Positions 21,229-33,227 of a DNA stretch of 64,000 bases are shown one piece after another. Below the pieces are notes generated by a model, which worked only from the letters and a program-made list of their open reading frames with translations, searched no databases and had not been told where the DNA came from. A program made the position numbers and the translations under genes. The stretch comes from Cymodocea nodosa (Eukaryota > Streptophyta > Magnoliopsida > Alismatales > Cymodoceaceae): the NCBI GenBank assembly GCA_036874045.1, contig CM072340.1, forward strand, positions 8,075,001-8,139,000. Reading direction: 5' to 3'. Position 1 is the stretch's first letter. Each line of letters begins with the position of its first letter.

Positions 21229-23093
21229 ATGAGATCAATGGTAGAGGGTCAACATGTACACCGACCTCCACTATTTGATGGTAATAATTATGGCTTTTGG
21301 AAAAACAAAATGACTAATTTTTTAAAATCTATGGATGTGAAGTTATGGAGAGCAGTGGTGCGTGGAATACAACTTCCAAATGTTCCTGAAGATATGTGGA
21401 ACGATGAAGATGAGAAGAAAATTCAATTGGATGCAAAAGGAATGAATGCACTAACTTGTGAAATCACTGCTGATATATACAACAAGATTTCTGCTTGTTC
21501 TAATGCACATGAAGCTTGGCGTGCATTAGAAATTACATATGAGGGAACAAATGAGGTGAAGAATACAAAAATAAGTATCCTACTAAGAAAATATGAGATG
21601 TTCAAAATGAAAGAGAATGAGAGTATCACTGATCTCATATCTCATTTCATTGAGATCATAAATGGACTGAAGAATCTTGGGAAAGAATTTCCCATGAAAG
21701 AACAGGTTATCAAAGTTTTGAGAAGCTTGAATAAGGACTGGAAAGCTAAGGCAACATCACTCCAAGATTCAAAAGATATGAGGACCTTTACTTTGGAAGA
21801 TCTCACTAGCAATCTGTTAGCCTATGAGACTCAACTAAAAGACTAGAAAGAAGAAGAAGGAGAAACCTCAAGGAAGGTTGAAAAGAAGAAGGAACTAGCA
21901 TTGAAGGCTCAACAACCACCTAAGGAGCTTGATAATGAATTTCTAGAAGAATTGGCCTATATTATCAGAAAATACAGAAAATTCTGGAAGAAAGGAAAAA
22001 GCCATGACAAAGGGAAGCAATCTACTACAAAATGCTTCAACTACAACAGATATGGGCATTTTCAGAGCCAATGCACATATCAAAAGAAGGATGAAAGAAA
22101 GAACTTTGACAAGAAGAAATCTCATGGAAAATAGAAGTTTCATCAGAGAAGATTTAATCAAGAGAAGAAGAAAACATTCCAAGTTACTTGGGATGACTCT
22201 ACAGAATCTAAAGTATCTAAAGGTACCAGTACTAATGGTACATAGACTAAGTCTGAGTCTAAAGAACTAGCCAATGTTTGTTTTATGTCTAACACCAATG
22301 AGGTACATTCTGATTCTAATATAGCTAATGAAATAATTTCTGATAACGATTCTGATGTATCTGATATAAATCAAGATGATTATAATGAACCATTGGAAGA
22401 ATTGAAAAATGTTAGTCTAGAAAATTCTATATTAAAAAGGAAGTTATCTAATAGTAATAAAATTGCTGCTAAGCTAGAAAAGGAAATTACTACATTAAAA
22501 ACTAAAAATTCTGCATTAAAGAAGAATAAATGTGTTGCTGATAGTTCTGATATGCATGATAAAATTTTTGAACTTGAAAAATATAATTCAGAACTTATTA
22601 AAGAACTAAAGGATAAATTTTTAGAAAACAAAAGGCTACAAGATGAAACTGAAAAATTGAATGAAAAACTTAAAAATCAATGTGTAGAAAAATCTAGTTC
22701 TAATTCTGATATAGAAAAATTAGAACAAGAAATCGGTAGACTAAAATTTAAACTAGGAGCTTTTACCAAAGGAGATAAGAAACTGACCAATATTATTAAT
22801 AGTTATAAAGTCTTTGGTGATAGAAATGGTATAGGTTTTAACTATGAACCACCAAAAACATATGCTTCTGTTAATTTTTCAAACAACTATAAAATGGATT
22901 ATGAAAATGGCTATTTGAAAACAATTAATAAAGAGAAAGTTATCTATGTGTTAAAAAGAAATTCTGTTAATCGAAATAACACATGGATCTCAAAACAAAA
23001 TAGATTTCAAATATTTTTCATTGACAAAAATGGACCTAAGAAAATATGGGTACCAAAGGATGTGATTGTGACTGTTCTTGCAGGTCAAATCTA
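21229..23093 (+). pseudogene. CoG gag with capsid, zinc knuckle and coiled coil, broken
   Basis: The ATG at 21229 opens a UBN2-type capsid (cores RPPLFDGNNYGFWK and HEAWRALEITYEGT). The frame meets stops at 21844, 22132 and 22246 but no frameshift before about 23085. The zinc knuckle near 22030-22075 reads CFNYNRYGHFQSQC; the second Cys of CX2CX4HX4C is Tyr. From about 22300 to 22770 the protein is a Lys/Glu/Asn-rich coiled coil, the extended gag typical of SIRE-type elements. It ends with KKIWVPKD just before protease. A frameshift near 23085-23093 separates it from protease. Confidence 0.85.
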
Positions 23094-23099
23094 AAAGAT

Positions 23100-24496
23100 T
23101 ATGATGGGTGATGGACAATGGTGCTTCAAAGCATATGACTGGAGATAAATCTGTCCTAAAAGATTTGAAGAAAATTGATGGAGGAAATGTCAGATTTGGT
23201 AATGATTAGAAAGGTGAGATTATTGGTATTGGATCTATTTATGTAAATGATAAAATGATTATAGATAATGTTTTGTTAGTTGAAAATTTAGAGCATAATT
23301 TAATTAGTATTACTCAGTTGGAAGATAAAGTTTATATGGTTTTGTTTAAATCTAAGAAATGCCTTGTTATTGATGAAAATTCTAATGAAATCAAATTTAC
23401 TACTCATAGAAGAAATGATGTATGTTTTCTAAATTTACCTGATGATGTTTCTACTGCTGATTCCTGTTTAATTGCTAATAACTTAGACAATGCATGGTTA
23501 TGGCATTGTAGACTAGGTCATATTCATATGAAGTAACTAGATAAGTTAGCTAAGAAGAACCTAGTAGATGGTTTACCCAATTTGAAATTTAAAAAGGATA
23601 AAATCTGTGATGCATGTGAATTGGGAAAATAGAAGAAGAGTTCTTTTAAATCGAGTAAGCAAATTATATTTAGAAGAATTTTAGAATTAATTCACATGGA
23701 TTTATTTGGCCCTACTAGAACAGAAAGTTTAGGTTGAAAGAGAGATGTATTTGTTCTAGTTGATGATTTTTCAAGATATTCTTGGGTAATATTTCTAAGA
23801 CACAAGAGTGAAGTATTTGAGGAGTTTAAGATCTTTCTAAATCTTGTTCAAAATGAAAAGCAATTAAAAGTTCAAAAAATTAAGAGTGATCATGGAGGAG
23901 AATTTGAAAATGAAAACATGGAAAAGCTTTGTTAAGATCTAGGAATAGAACATAGATTTGCCTTTCCTAGAGTCCTTTCTCAGAATGGAGCTATAGAGAG
24001 AAAGAATAGATCTCTTCAAGAAATGGCTCAAACTATGCCTAATGAAAATAAGGTTGCTTATTATTTTTGGGCTAGGGCAGTTAGTACTACATGTTATATT
24101 TTAAATAAAGTAACACTAAGAAGAGAATTGAATAAGACTCCTTTTGAACTATGGATGGGAAGAATTCCTAAAGTTCATTATTTTAAAGCTTTTGGATCAA
24201 AATGTTTTATTCTGAATACAAAAGAGAACAAAGATAAATTTGAAGCAAAATCTAAAGAAGGTATATTTTTGGGATATTCTTCAAGAAGTAAAGCTTATAG
24301 AGTTTATAACAAAATTTCTTTGGCTATTGAAGAATCTATGCATGTAAATTTTGATGAAGAGCCAAGTAATATTTCAAAAGAAATTATTGATACTTCTGAT
24401 TATGAATGTGATGAATTAAATATTGGAGAATCAAGTACCATGGGTCAAGAAAGAAATGTTAACCCTATGACTCAAATTCTTGCCTCAACACCCTAA
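23100..24496 (+). pseudogene. CoG protease and integrase, broken
   Basis: The frame is read from 23111 onward. Protease has DNGASKHMTGD, so the active-site triad is DNG instead of D-S/T-G. Integrase has the HHCC finger (WHCRLGH, then CDAC near 23610) and all three catalytic carboxylates: Asp in HMDLFGP, Asp in SDHGGEF and Glu in NGAIERKNRSL. In-frame stops lie near 23209, 23534, 23632, 23737 and 23935. The frame ends at TAA 24494-24496, where a frameshift leads into RT. The C-terminal GKEGIFLGYSS-like region is present. Confidence 0.85.
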
Positions 24497-25767
24497 GGAG
24501 TTTATTATTGGTGATATTTCTAAAGGTGTGCAAACAAGATCTAGGATTAATGTATCTGGGTGCTATGCTTTTCTATCTGAAATAGAACCTAAAAACATTG
24601 ATGAGGCATTAAATGATGAATTTTGGATTAGTGCCATGTAGGAAGAACTCAATCAGTTTAGAAGAAATGAAGTTTGGGACTTAGTTCCTAAACCTCAAGA
24701 TCATTCAATTATTGGCACTAAATGGATATTTAAGAATAAATCTGATGAATCAGAGCATATAATTAGAAATAAGGCTAGTCTAGTAGCTCAAGGGTATAAC
24801 TAGCAAGAGGGAATAGATTTTGAAGAAACTTTTGCTCCTATAGCTAGATTAGAATCAATTAGAATTTTTCTAGCTTTTGTTGCTCATATGAATTTTAAAT
24901 TATATCAAATGAATGTTAAAAGTGCATTTTTAAATGGTTTCATTAAAGAAGAAGTATTTGTTAGGCAACCCCTAGGTTTTGTTGATGCAGATTTTCCTGA
25001 GCATGTTTTCAAACTAAAGAATGCCTTGTATGGTTTGAAACAAGCTCCGAGAGCTTGGTATGATAGGCTGAAATCTTTTCTGTTAGATAATGGTTTTTCT
25101 ATTGGTAAGGTTAACAATACCTTATTCTTTAAGAAAAATCATCTAGGTTTGTTAGTTGTTTAGATTTATGTTGATGATATCATTTTTGGAGAAACTAATG
25201 AGGATTTAAGTAATAAGTTTGTAGATCAGATGAAGAATCAGTTTGAGATGAGTCTAATGGGTGAGTTGAAATTCTTTTTGAGATTGCAGATTAAACAAGT
25301 AGAAAAAGGAATTTTTGTATATCAAGAAAAATATACAAAGCAACTTTTAGAAAAATTTGGAATGAGTAACTGCAAGTCCTCAAGCACTCCAATGAGTTCA
25401 TCAATTAAATTGGATAAAGATGAATCTAGACTAGCTGTTGATATTACAAAATATGAAGGAATGATAGGTTCTCTTCTTTATTTAACAGCTTCTAGACCTA
25501 ATGCATGTTCAGTGTTTGTGCCTGTGCTCGTTTTCAAGCTCAACCAAAAGAATCTCACCTATTTGTAGTTAAAAGGATAATGAAATACCTGTAAGGAACT
25601 TCAAATTTTGGTTTAATGTATTTCAAGGATAGCAGTTTGGATCTAATTGGATACAGTGATGCTGACTATGCTGGATGCAAATCTAATAGAAAGAGTACTA
25701 GTGGAACTTGCCAATTGTTTGGCAGTTCATTAATTTCATGGTTCAGTAAGAAGCAGAATTGTGTTGT
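24483..25767 (+). pseudogene. CoG reverse transcriptase and 5' part of RNase H, truncated by GyB
   Basis: RT starts near the GVQTRSRIN linker (24526). It has [27 protein letters not shown] and the catalytic YVDD box (near 25167). Stops lie near 24641, 24800 and 25161, and a frameshift near 25505. RNase H begins with IGYSDADYAGC (25639) and reads to FSKKQNCV, where it is cut at 25767 by the LTR of GyB. The remaining catalytic residues are not in the window. Confidence 0.85.
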
Positions 25768-27814
25768 TGTTCAGGTTGCATTAGGTGGCACTAGAGAACT
25801 TGTATTGGTTCCGAGGCAACAACACTAAATAGCTTGTATTGTTAACTTCTATTTTTAACTTAGTTAATTTGTCTTTATGCTTATTAATAATTCCTTTTTA
25901 GAAGTAAACAAACAACCTTTCACACAAATTAGATATTAATTCCAATTTGTATTTTAACTGCAAGTGCACAGTGTATATTGTATTTGTGTGCAAGTATAGG
26001 TCGATCCCATAGAGAAATTGAGTAAGAATTGTGTACTGTTCTGTTTTTTTATAATATACTTAATGTGTTCAGTAATCCCTCTGTTGAGTTACAGTTAACA
26101 CAATGGACTAATCTCGTGGACTTAAGTTAACTCCATGAGCCTATCTTTTCAGTTTAATACTGCTATTTGCAGAGGAATTCGGCCAACCATTGGGCGGTTC
26201 CATAGATTGTAAATAACATCAATTGAGCTCTTTAATGCTAGTGAATATTAGATTTATCATTAAGCAACACTAACATTCAAATATTTCAAACAGTAACCAT
26301 TAAAATCTTTAAGTATCTAGAACAATCGATTTCAGTAAACTATAATACTATTTTCTATTTTCTGAATCAAACAAACACAAAACATTCACAATACTAACAA
26401 TAATAACTTTAATCATAATACAAAACAAACAATACAACACTTAAATACTAAATATAAACTCAAATAAGTTGTTGTTTTTGGTATTTTTGTTTTGAGATGT
26501 TCATGAAAATGGGCGAAAGGTGAAATGTAAAAATCTCTATCGACAGTAAATACTTCCGTCACTACATGCTATGCGATTACACCATTGAAAACTTAATCAC
26601 TTACAATTCTACCTCCTCTCCCTATAGAATCGTGAGTCTAGAATTGCAAGATGATCTCCTCTTCAGCATACTAGCATCAACCCAAAACCAAGGCTAGAAG
26701 CTTTACGATATTCTGAGATATGAGTCGGTGCTTGGTGAAAATGGCTTCCCTTCCCGCGATGCGATCACTCCTCACAGTGGTTGTCAGGCACCATGTTTGG
26801 CTCAGAATCGACCCGACATCAAGAAAGTATCCTCACAGACCTCCGATAGTTGGTGATTATGGTAATGTTGGTGAATTGTTGGTGATGGTGTGGATGATTC
26901 AGTGAACTTCCGATGCTGCCTGTAGTTAGCGCGGTCCTCCACCTTTACACACACTACCACACACCGCTAACCACACCTTCTTCATTTTTTGTCCTCTTCT
27001 TTTATATTTCTTTGGTAGTAACTACTTCTACTTTAAATGATCGGTTGGATTTCCTTCATTTAGATCAACGATGGTGATTTCTTCTCCCTTCCACAAGTGA
27101 ATTCCTACGTAATATGTGCAATCGTGGCTTTCCTTCGAATGTCCTATTTCTGTAACCGCTACAGTGGCATATTAGAAATTAAATGGTCAATGGAATTACA
27201 GATAACTCAACAGACTTACTTCATTGATTTAACTATAAAACACGTGCACTAAAGAAATAAGCTACTAACATAACGTGTTACCTTAGTATGTATTCATGTA
27301 ACTCAACACGTACAATTATGCTAACTTAATGAGTTAAACATGTGCATCTCATGTGATACTAAAACATTTAAATTCAACACGTGCATAATTTTAACTTAAC
27401 AAGTTCAAATATTTCGGACACTTACGAACTTGACTATCCGATTCCCAGATGCATTTCAGATAGTTAACAGATAACTTACCAAAAATCTACTTAAGTCATG
27501 CATTATGGTTTCAACACATGTACTTCAGGAAATAATAAAATATTCTTTAAAACATAACTGTCCAGTACATTAAACATAACTCTCTGAAATAACAGAAAAA
27601 TTCGGATACTTAAGAATTTCACAGCCTGTAATTTACAGACAATTCAAAAATGTACTAAATTAACATTAATTCCCTAAAATTATGTAGATTCTTTCATTAA
27701 AGCATATAATAATGCAATTATAACATAATGGCTTAATTCTCATATGATAAGCTAAATATTATGCAATTAACCATCATTTAACCGTTAATGTTATGCACTT
27801 TTTCATTCTAAACA
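25768..27814 (-). repeat. GyB 3' LTR
   Basis: The 2047-bp LTR begins TGTTCAGG and ends TCTAAACA on the plus strand. Its U5 end (near 25768) differs from the other gypsy LTRs, so GyB is a separate subfamily. The minus-strand TATA box lies at 26999-27006. U3 contains a segment (27241-27363) that is homologous in reverse complement to the CoE LTR at 56584-56713. Hairpins of the GTTGAGTTA family lie at about 26085-26140. Confidence 0.88.
26999..27006 (-). promoter_or_regulatory. TATA box of the GyB 3' LTR
   Basis: TATAAAAG on the minus strand, at the position conserved among the gypsy LTRs. Confidence 0.5.
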
Positions 27815-29553
27815 CTTCCCCCATACTTAAATTTTGCTAGTCCCTTAGCAAACTAAGATCTAATTAGTTGGTCATTCTAAAGTGCTAGAATTAATTCTTC
27901 ACCTAGTTCTTCAAAATAATAAATTAGATTATTATATAGATTTTCTATATATTTCAGTAATCTGTTTTAACTTTGTTTTCTCCTTTTCAACTTGCAAATA
28001 TACTTAGAATATATGTAAATTACATACAAAATATATCAGCATCACATAGGTGTTAATTATATTATCGTTTGTTCTTCTTTTCAGCATTTGTCATCTTGAG
28101 TTTTCCAATTTGATTTCCAAAATAAATTTCAAGTACATACAAATCAAAACACAATCTAATTCAATATGATTAAGACAAGCAGAATAAAGAATTGTATTTC
28201 AAATAAACAACTTCAAAAGTCTATTCTAGATTCATACTTCAGCAATTTTAGATAACAGAACATATACTCGATTCAAAAGATATCTGTATTTCACAAAACC
28301 CTTGTATCTTTTCAAAACAGTATATTCATATTTGTACTTTAAAAGTTAATTTGACAAGCTTGAATCATACAAGAGCTTTCTAGTGTACCCATGTATCGAG
28401 CTTTCAGTCAACAATCCTAGATCTGATTAGGATCTTAGGTTGCTAGATTTAAAGAGTCCTTTTCAGGTCAACAATCCTTACATACCTATCTGCTCAAGTA
28501 CAAAAGGCTTGTGATCAAATAAGTCAATAAACTCTCAAAGTTTTTTTTTTGAAGAAACAATATATTTATATATTTCATTATTACAAATGCAATAAAACAC
28601 AAATCTCATATAGTCCTGCTTCTATTATTTACTGAAAATATGAATCCATGTTAATAAGCTCATACTTTTTTTGTAGTTTAATAAGCTCTACACATAAATC
28701 ATTCTACAAGTTTAATTAATCAAATTAAATGTATCCTTGATCATATGTATTTTATTTAATCTAAAAATCAACATTTCAGCTCTTTCAAGATTTCAGATAA
28801 TTACTGAGTTTCAGTTAAGCATTTCGATTTCATTTTAAAATTGTGAAATTGTTAAACTCATAAAATTCAACAACAACATAAGATACTATATCTAGATTTG
28901 TATGAATAATAAAATTTGTAGCATCTTATATAAGATTATAAATATAACATTCAAGTAGTCATAGTTCTTAAAAATTTTATAGTTTCAAATATCAGATAGT
29001 TACAGCAAATTCATAAAAAAAAATTTTCAATTTCCATAGAACTTTTGTAGTACCATTCTAATTCCTCTAATTAACAAAATTATATGGCTATTACTTTAAT
29101 TACCTCCCCCCATACCTACATTTTGCATTGTCCTCAATGTAAAAGATTTTACAATAAATACAGTAATTATAGCAGACATGCATATTGTTTTGTTAACTTA
29201 GCATCTAATTCAACAAACTTAGTTGAAATGTAAATTTAGGATAAGTAATCAATTACATACCTCATCCTTTTGTATCTCCTTTAGTATCTTCCGATTTTTG
29301 ATTCTGAAAAACTTTTCATTCACATAAAAGCAAAGTAACAACATAACAATTTAACTTGTTAAATCAGTGTCTTGTGTGGAACCCAAGCTCCTACGCCTTT
29401 GGTGGCTCACAAGCAAGCCAGTTGGTTTCCCAGAACAGATACCAACAAACTGGATTGATATTTTGTTGTTGTTGTTGTTTTTTTTTTTAGAATAAAACTA
29501 AAATTAAGAAAATTGCAGAATACACAAAAAATTTAAAAGCACAGAATCATAGT
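27815..29553 (-). other. GyB 3' noncoding region with two PPT-like tracts and the structured block
   Basis: The LTR-adjacent PPT lies at 27815-27826 (plus-strand ACTTCCCCCAT context). The shared noncoding module follows to about 29100. A second tract (plus-strand CCTCCCCCCATACC) is at about 29103-29116, followed by CATTGTCCTCAATG. The structured block that also follows the GyA F-box gene is at about 29385-29465. No gene is seen. Confidence 0.7.
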
Positions 29554-30690
29554 TTAAAAACATGATTGAAAAGTAGTAACAAATGAAATAAATGTGTTAA
29601 TCCATGCAAACTTTTTAGGCATAATTCTACTTGCTATTAATTTTGTGTTAATGCAATTTGCTTTCCTTTTTAGCTTGTAAACTTGCAGTATGTTATCAAT
29701 ACAAAATATAAGTGTATTACCATTAATGAAATGAAATGCAAAAAGGGATCCTCTTATGTTCCAAGATAATGTAGCTATTTCTATTTCTACATCTATTTCA
29801 ATATATTCTTCTTCCCAATTCCATTCATTTAGGTCTTTCATAATCCATATTTGGAATTTCTTCAATTCATCCCACCATCTTATCAGACATAAAGTAGCAT
29901 CATCATATTCATTATACCACATTCCCAATTGAATTTGATCGTATTCTAAAGTTGGTGGTTTAGCTATATCACTCGGTATAGGTAATATTTCTATAAAACC
30001 ATCATAACTGTCTATGCTTACTATGTATAAATCAGATCTAAATGCAACTGAGATATCTGTGACTAGATATATATATCCATCAAGTATGATATGCATGTTG
30101 TTAATTAATGATTTCTGTCCTAAATATCTCATAGTATTTTTAGTCCAAGATCTATTTAGAAAATTATACATATTTAAGCATAAATCTTCTTCCCAATTTC
30201 CAGTTGGTCTCCAATAATATAATTTTTCAGGAATGGTCGAATTTTTATCAGAAAATGTTAAAGCTAACCCACAATTTTCAGTTGGTACTTCATATTTATT
30301 AGGTCTTCCTATATTCCATTCTTCTCTTGTGATAGGATTTTGAATCAAAATGTCGAGTAACAGAATTGCATACCTTGGTTTGGTTCTGTATATAATTAAT
30401 CATTCATCTATCCCCATAATATGATCTATTCCTTTTAATGCATTGGGTGGAATTCCAACAGTTTCTTCCATATTCAAATATTCATAACAAATTGAACTAC
30501 AATTAAATGACTTCCATAAAAATCCATTTCTAATCTTAGTCATTTTTGTAGCTTGTAGTCCATGAAAGTATTTTTCTCTGACACAGTCTTTGATTTCCTT
30601 TGATACACAACACAATCTGCACAGATCTTTAGCTGATAGGTTACTTAGTACTTTCCTTAGTGCATCTAGTGGTAATTTCATCAATTCCAT
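29554..30690 (-). pseudogene. F-box gene carried by GyB, full length with one in-frame TGA
   Basis: The ATG is at 30688-30690 and the frame runs 379 codons to 29554. Residues 6-40 are a good F-box: LPLDALRKVLSNLSAKDLC, then RLCCVSKEIKDC. F-boxes bind Skp1 in SCF ubiquitin ligases. The rest is an FBA-like region with LYIVSIDSYDGFI, RWWDELKKFQIWIMK and NEWNWEEEYIEID. The only lesion is TGA at codon 97 (30400-30402), shared with GyA. No intron is seen. The gene lies in the same orientation as the element, between the capsid ORF and the 3' PPTs, so it would be part of the genomic transcript. The host source is unknown. Confidence 0.88.
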
Positions 30691-30909
30691 CTGTTGTGAT
30701 TCTGTATAACATAAATAAAAATTACAGAGACAAAATTAACATAGTTACTTCACACCCTTGTGGAGTTAGGTCATAACTCAATGGACTAAGTTCGTTGAGT
30801 TAAGTAATAACTCTACGATACTACTAACTATAATTAAAATTATACATTTTTTATTTATTTATGTTTTTCTACTTACTATATTATACATAATTACTTTAGT
30901 TATATTGTT
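30691..30909 (-). repeat. spacer between capsid ORF and F-box gene in GyB, with hairpin
   Basis: A 219-bp noncoding stretch. Paired GTGGAGTTA- and GTTGAGTTA-type arms lie at about 30765-30820, matching 5287-5333 in GyA. Confidence 0.5.
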
Positions 30910-32259
30910 TCATTCAACTACCCTCCTAGAGGAGGTATCAATTTCATTAATAGTTCTGTTGATAGGATTAGGTATTGCTTGCATTGGCAATCCTTCAGTA
31001 GGTCTAACTTCCATTGATTCTTTCTATCTAGGGGGTATATTTCTATTTATATTTTGATTTTGAATTGTAGCATTTCCAAATACAAGATCCAAATGATTGT
31101 TTAATTGTTGGATTATCTTTTCTAATTTTTCTATTCTAGATCCTTGTTCAATTAAAGCTTCATAACTTATATTTTTATCAATTATATTTTCTCCTCCTTG
31201 AAAATTGTTGTTTCTCCAAGATAAATTCGAGTGATTTCTCCAATTAGGGTTATATGAATTTCCAAAGTTATCTTTCTGGTTTCTAGCATAAATAATATCT
31301 AAATCATTAATGTTTGCATTCTTTTCTGCTAGCTTTTGATTTAATGATAACTCTTCTATTTTCTTTGTTAATTCAGTTAATTTAACTTCAAGCATAGTGC
31401 TTGAATCTATTTCATGCATTTCCCTTGGCAATATTCTTTTATCTGCAATAGCTTTAGCTAAATTTTCCCATTGTGTAGTTCTTTTTGCAAAGTTTTCTAA
31501 ATATACCCATCCTTCTTCACTATACAGTTTTAAAAATCCATTATGACAAGTAGATTCTAATAAAGATTTCGTTGAAACATCTATGCCTTCATAAATTATA
31601 CTTATTAATTATGCTTTACTCATTATATGATGTGGACATTGAGTTAGTAAATCTTTAAATCTTTCAAAATATTTCCAAAATGATTCTCCCTGTTTTTGGC
31701 TACACATTAATATTTCTTTCTTCTTTTTAATCGTTTGATGTGTTGGATAATATTTTTCTAGAAAAATAGAGCAAAATTCAGTCCATGCAGAAATTGAATC
31801 AGGCGATAAAGTATATAACCATCTCTTAGCTGTGTCTTTTAAAGCAAAAAGGATATATCTAAGTTTAATAGCATCAATACTCATGTTCGGCATTTTCATC
31901 ATTTGACAAACTTTGTTAAATTCTGTAAGGAAATAATAGGCATCCTCTCTTTCTAATCCATGAAAATGTGGCAATTGACTAATATAATTAGATTTCAGTT
32001 CAAACCTATCTCCCTCAAAGTTTGGTAATCAAATACATGAAGGTTCATCAACTAATTCAAGATACAGAATTTCTCCTAATGGTTTCTCTATTGGAGTAGC
32101 CATCTCTTCATTCTCTTTTAAAGAAGGGTTAGCTACACCTCTCAGGATTTCATTAAAATCTAATTCAGAAAATATTTCAGTTCGTCTCTGTGTTGAAGAA
32201 TCCTATGTGGGTGTTCTTACTAATCTTTTAGTGCTAGGAGAATGAATCCATGTGCTCAT
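30910..32259 (-). pseudogene. capsid-type gag ORF of GyB, located 3' of pol
   Basis: The frame runs from the ATG at 32257-32259 to TGA 30910-30912 without a frameshift. The Retrotrans_gag capsid domain (FHGLEREDAYYFLTEF, AKRWLYTLSPDSI, FWKYFERFKDLL) lies at about 31980-31450. The Athila-type segment NPNWRNHSNLSWRNNN follows, then a coiled coil (GSRIEKLEKIIQQLN). Stops include TAG near 32203, TAG near 32029, TAA near 31609 and TAG 31024-31026. The last is at the same codon as in GyA, followed by 38 conserved codons. No zinc knuckle is present. Its position after the env-position ORF repeats the GyA layout. Confidence 0.85.
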
Positions 32260-33227
32260 AAACTCTTAATATAAAGTAAAATAATAGAAGATTAATTACA
32301 TACCAGTCTGAAGCTTTATACTTAGTAAATAGTTGTTGACAGATGAAGTTGAATCAGCTGCTTCTCCTTCCAGTTCTCCAATGAGGTTTCTTTTCTTTCA
32401 AAAGTGTTGGTAACTCATGAATAACATTTTATTCTATATTTATAATGCATGTCCATAAAGCAAATGAATCTTGTTGCAAAAATGTTTCTTGTAACGTGTA
32501 GTGCGGTTCCTATTTTTATGGGTATATGTATCACTTCTTATTTCAAATTTTAATAACCACTAGATCTACGAAGTTTTGTTCGTGGCTAAAAGAATAACCT
32601 TTTAGCTTAATCCATGAACTAACCTCGTTGAGTTATAGTTAGCTCAACAGACAAACTTCAGTTACTATTGCTAACTCCACGGATTAACTTCCTTGGGTTA
32701 TATATAACTCAACAGAGTGACCTTATATTATATTATTGACTTCGTAGAGTTAAGGTTAACTCAACGAACTTACTTCGTTGAGTTAATACTTAGCAACCTT
32801 TAAGTTACTCCTCGTATTAACTTCTATATTTTTCTTCTCTCCTACATTCTGTTAACTTAAATCAAGTTAAATACATGTCATTAAACTCATTTGAATTTGA
32901 TCATTATATAAATATTTAACTTACAGTTCATTTCATATTATGTAGAATTTATATTTTACTCTATAGCATATAGATATTTTCAGCATTAACCAGTTATCTT
33001 GAATTTAATCCCGTTATTTATAAAATTTATAACTCTTTTAAATAGTTTTGCACATTGTTCAAACAGTTATATAATATTCAAGATAATTCATCGATTACAT
33101 CATTCTCCAATATTAATACAAAAACATCTGAAAAATATACATTCATTTATATGAATAATTTTCATTACAAGCAATCAAATATTTTTCATACAATTATATA
33201 CCAGTACAAGTAGACAAACAATACAAA
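32260..33227 (-). other. GyB spacer with hairpin cluster and candidate internal promoter
   Basis: Noncoding counterpart of 2943-3870. Hairpin arms of the GTTGAGTTA / TAACTCAAC type run from about 32570 to 32790. The ATAAAAATAGGAACC context lies near 32505-32520 and a TATA-rich stretch near 32430-32440. Nothing else is recognised. Confidence 0.5.

Larger units (their letters stand above)
19756..25767 (+). mobile_element. CoG: Ty1/copia SIRE-like element, truncated at both ends by gypsy insertions
   Basis: The order is LTR remnant, iMet PBS, long gag with coiled coil, PR, IN, RT, RH. This order (integrase before RT) and the PBS define Ty1/copia. The long gag with an acidic coiled-coil segment suggests the SIRE/Maximus lineage. 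RNase H stops abruptly at 25767 where the GyB LTR begins. The rest of RH and the 3' LTR would lie beyond the nested elements and are not seen. Confidence 0.85.

Noticed and set aside
22380..22631. A minus-strand frame rich in Ser, Phe and Leu
   Set aside because: It is the shadow of the Lys/Asn/Glu-rich coiled-coil gag of CoG on the other strand.
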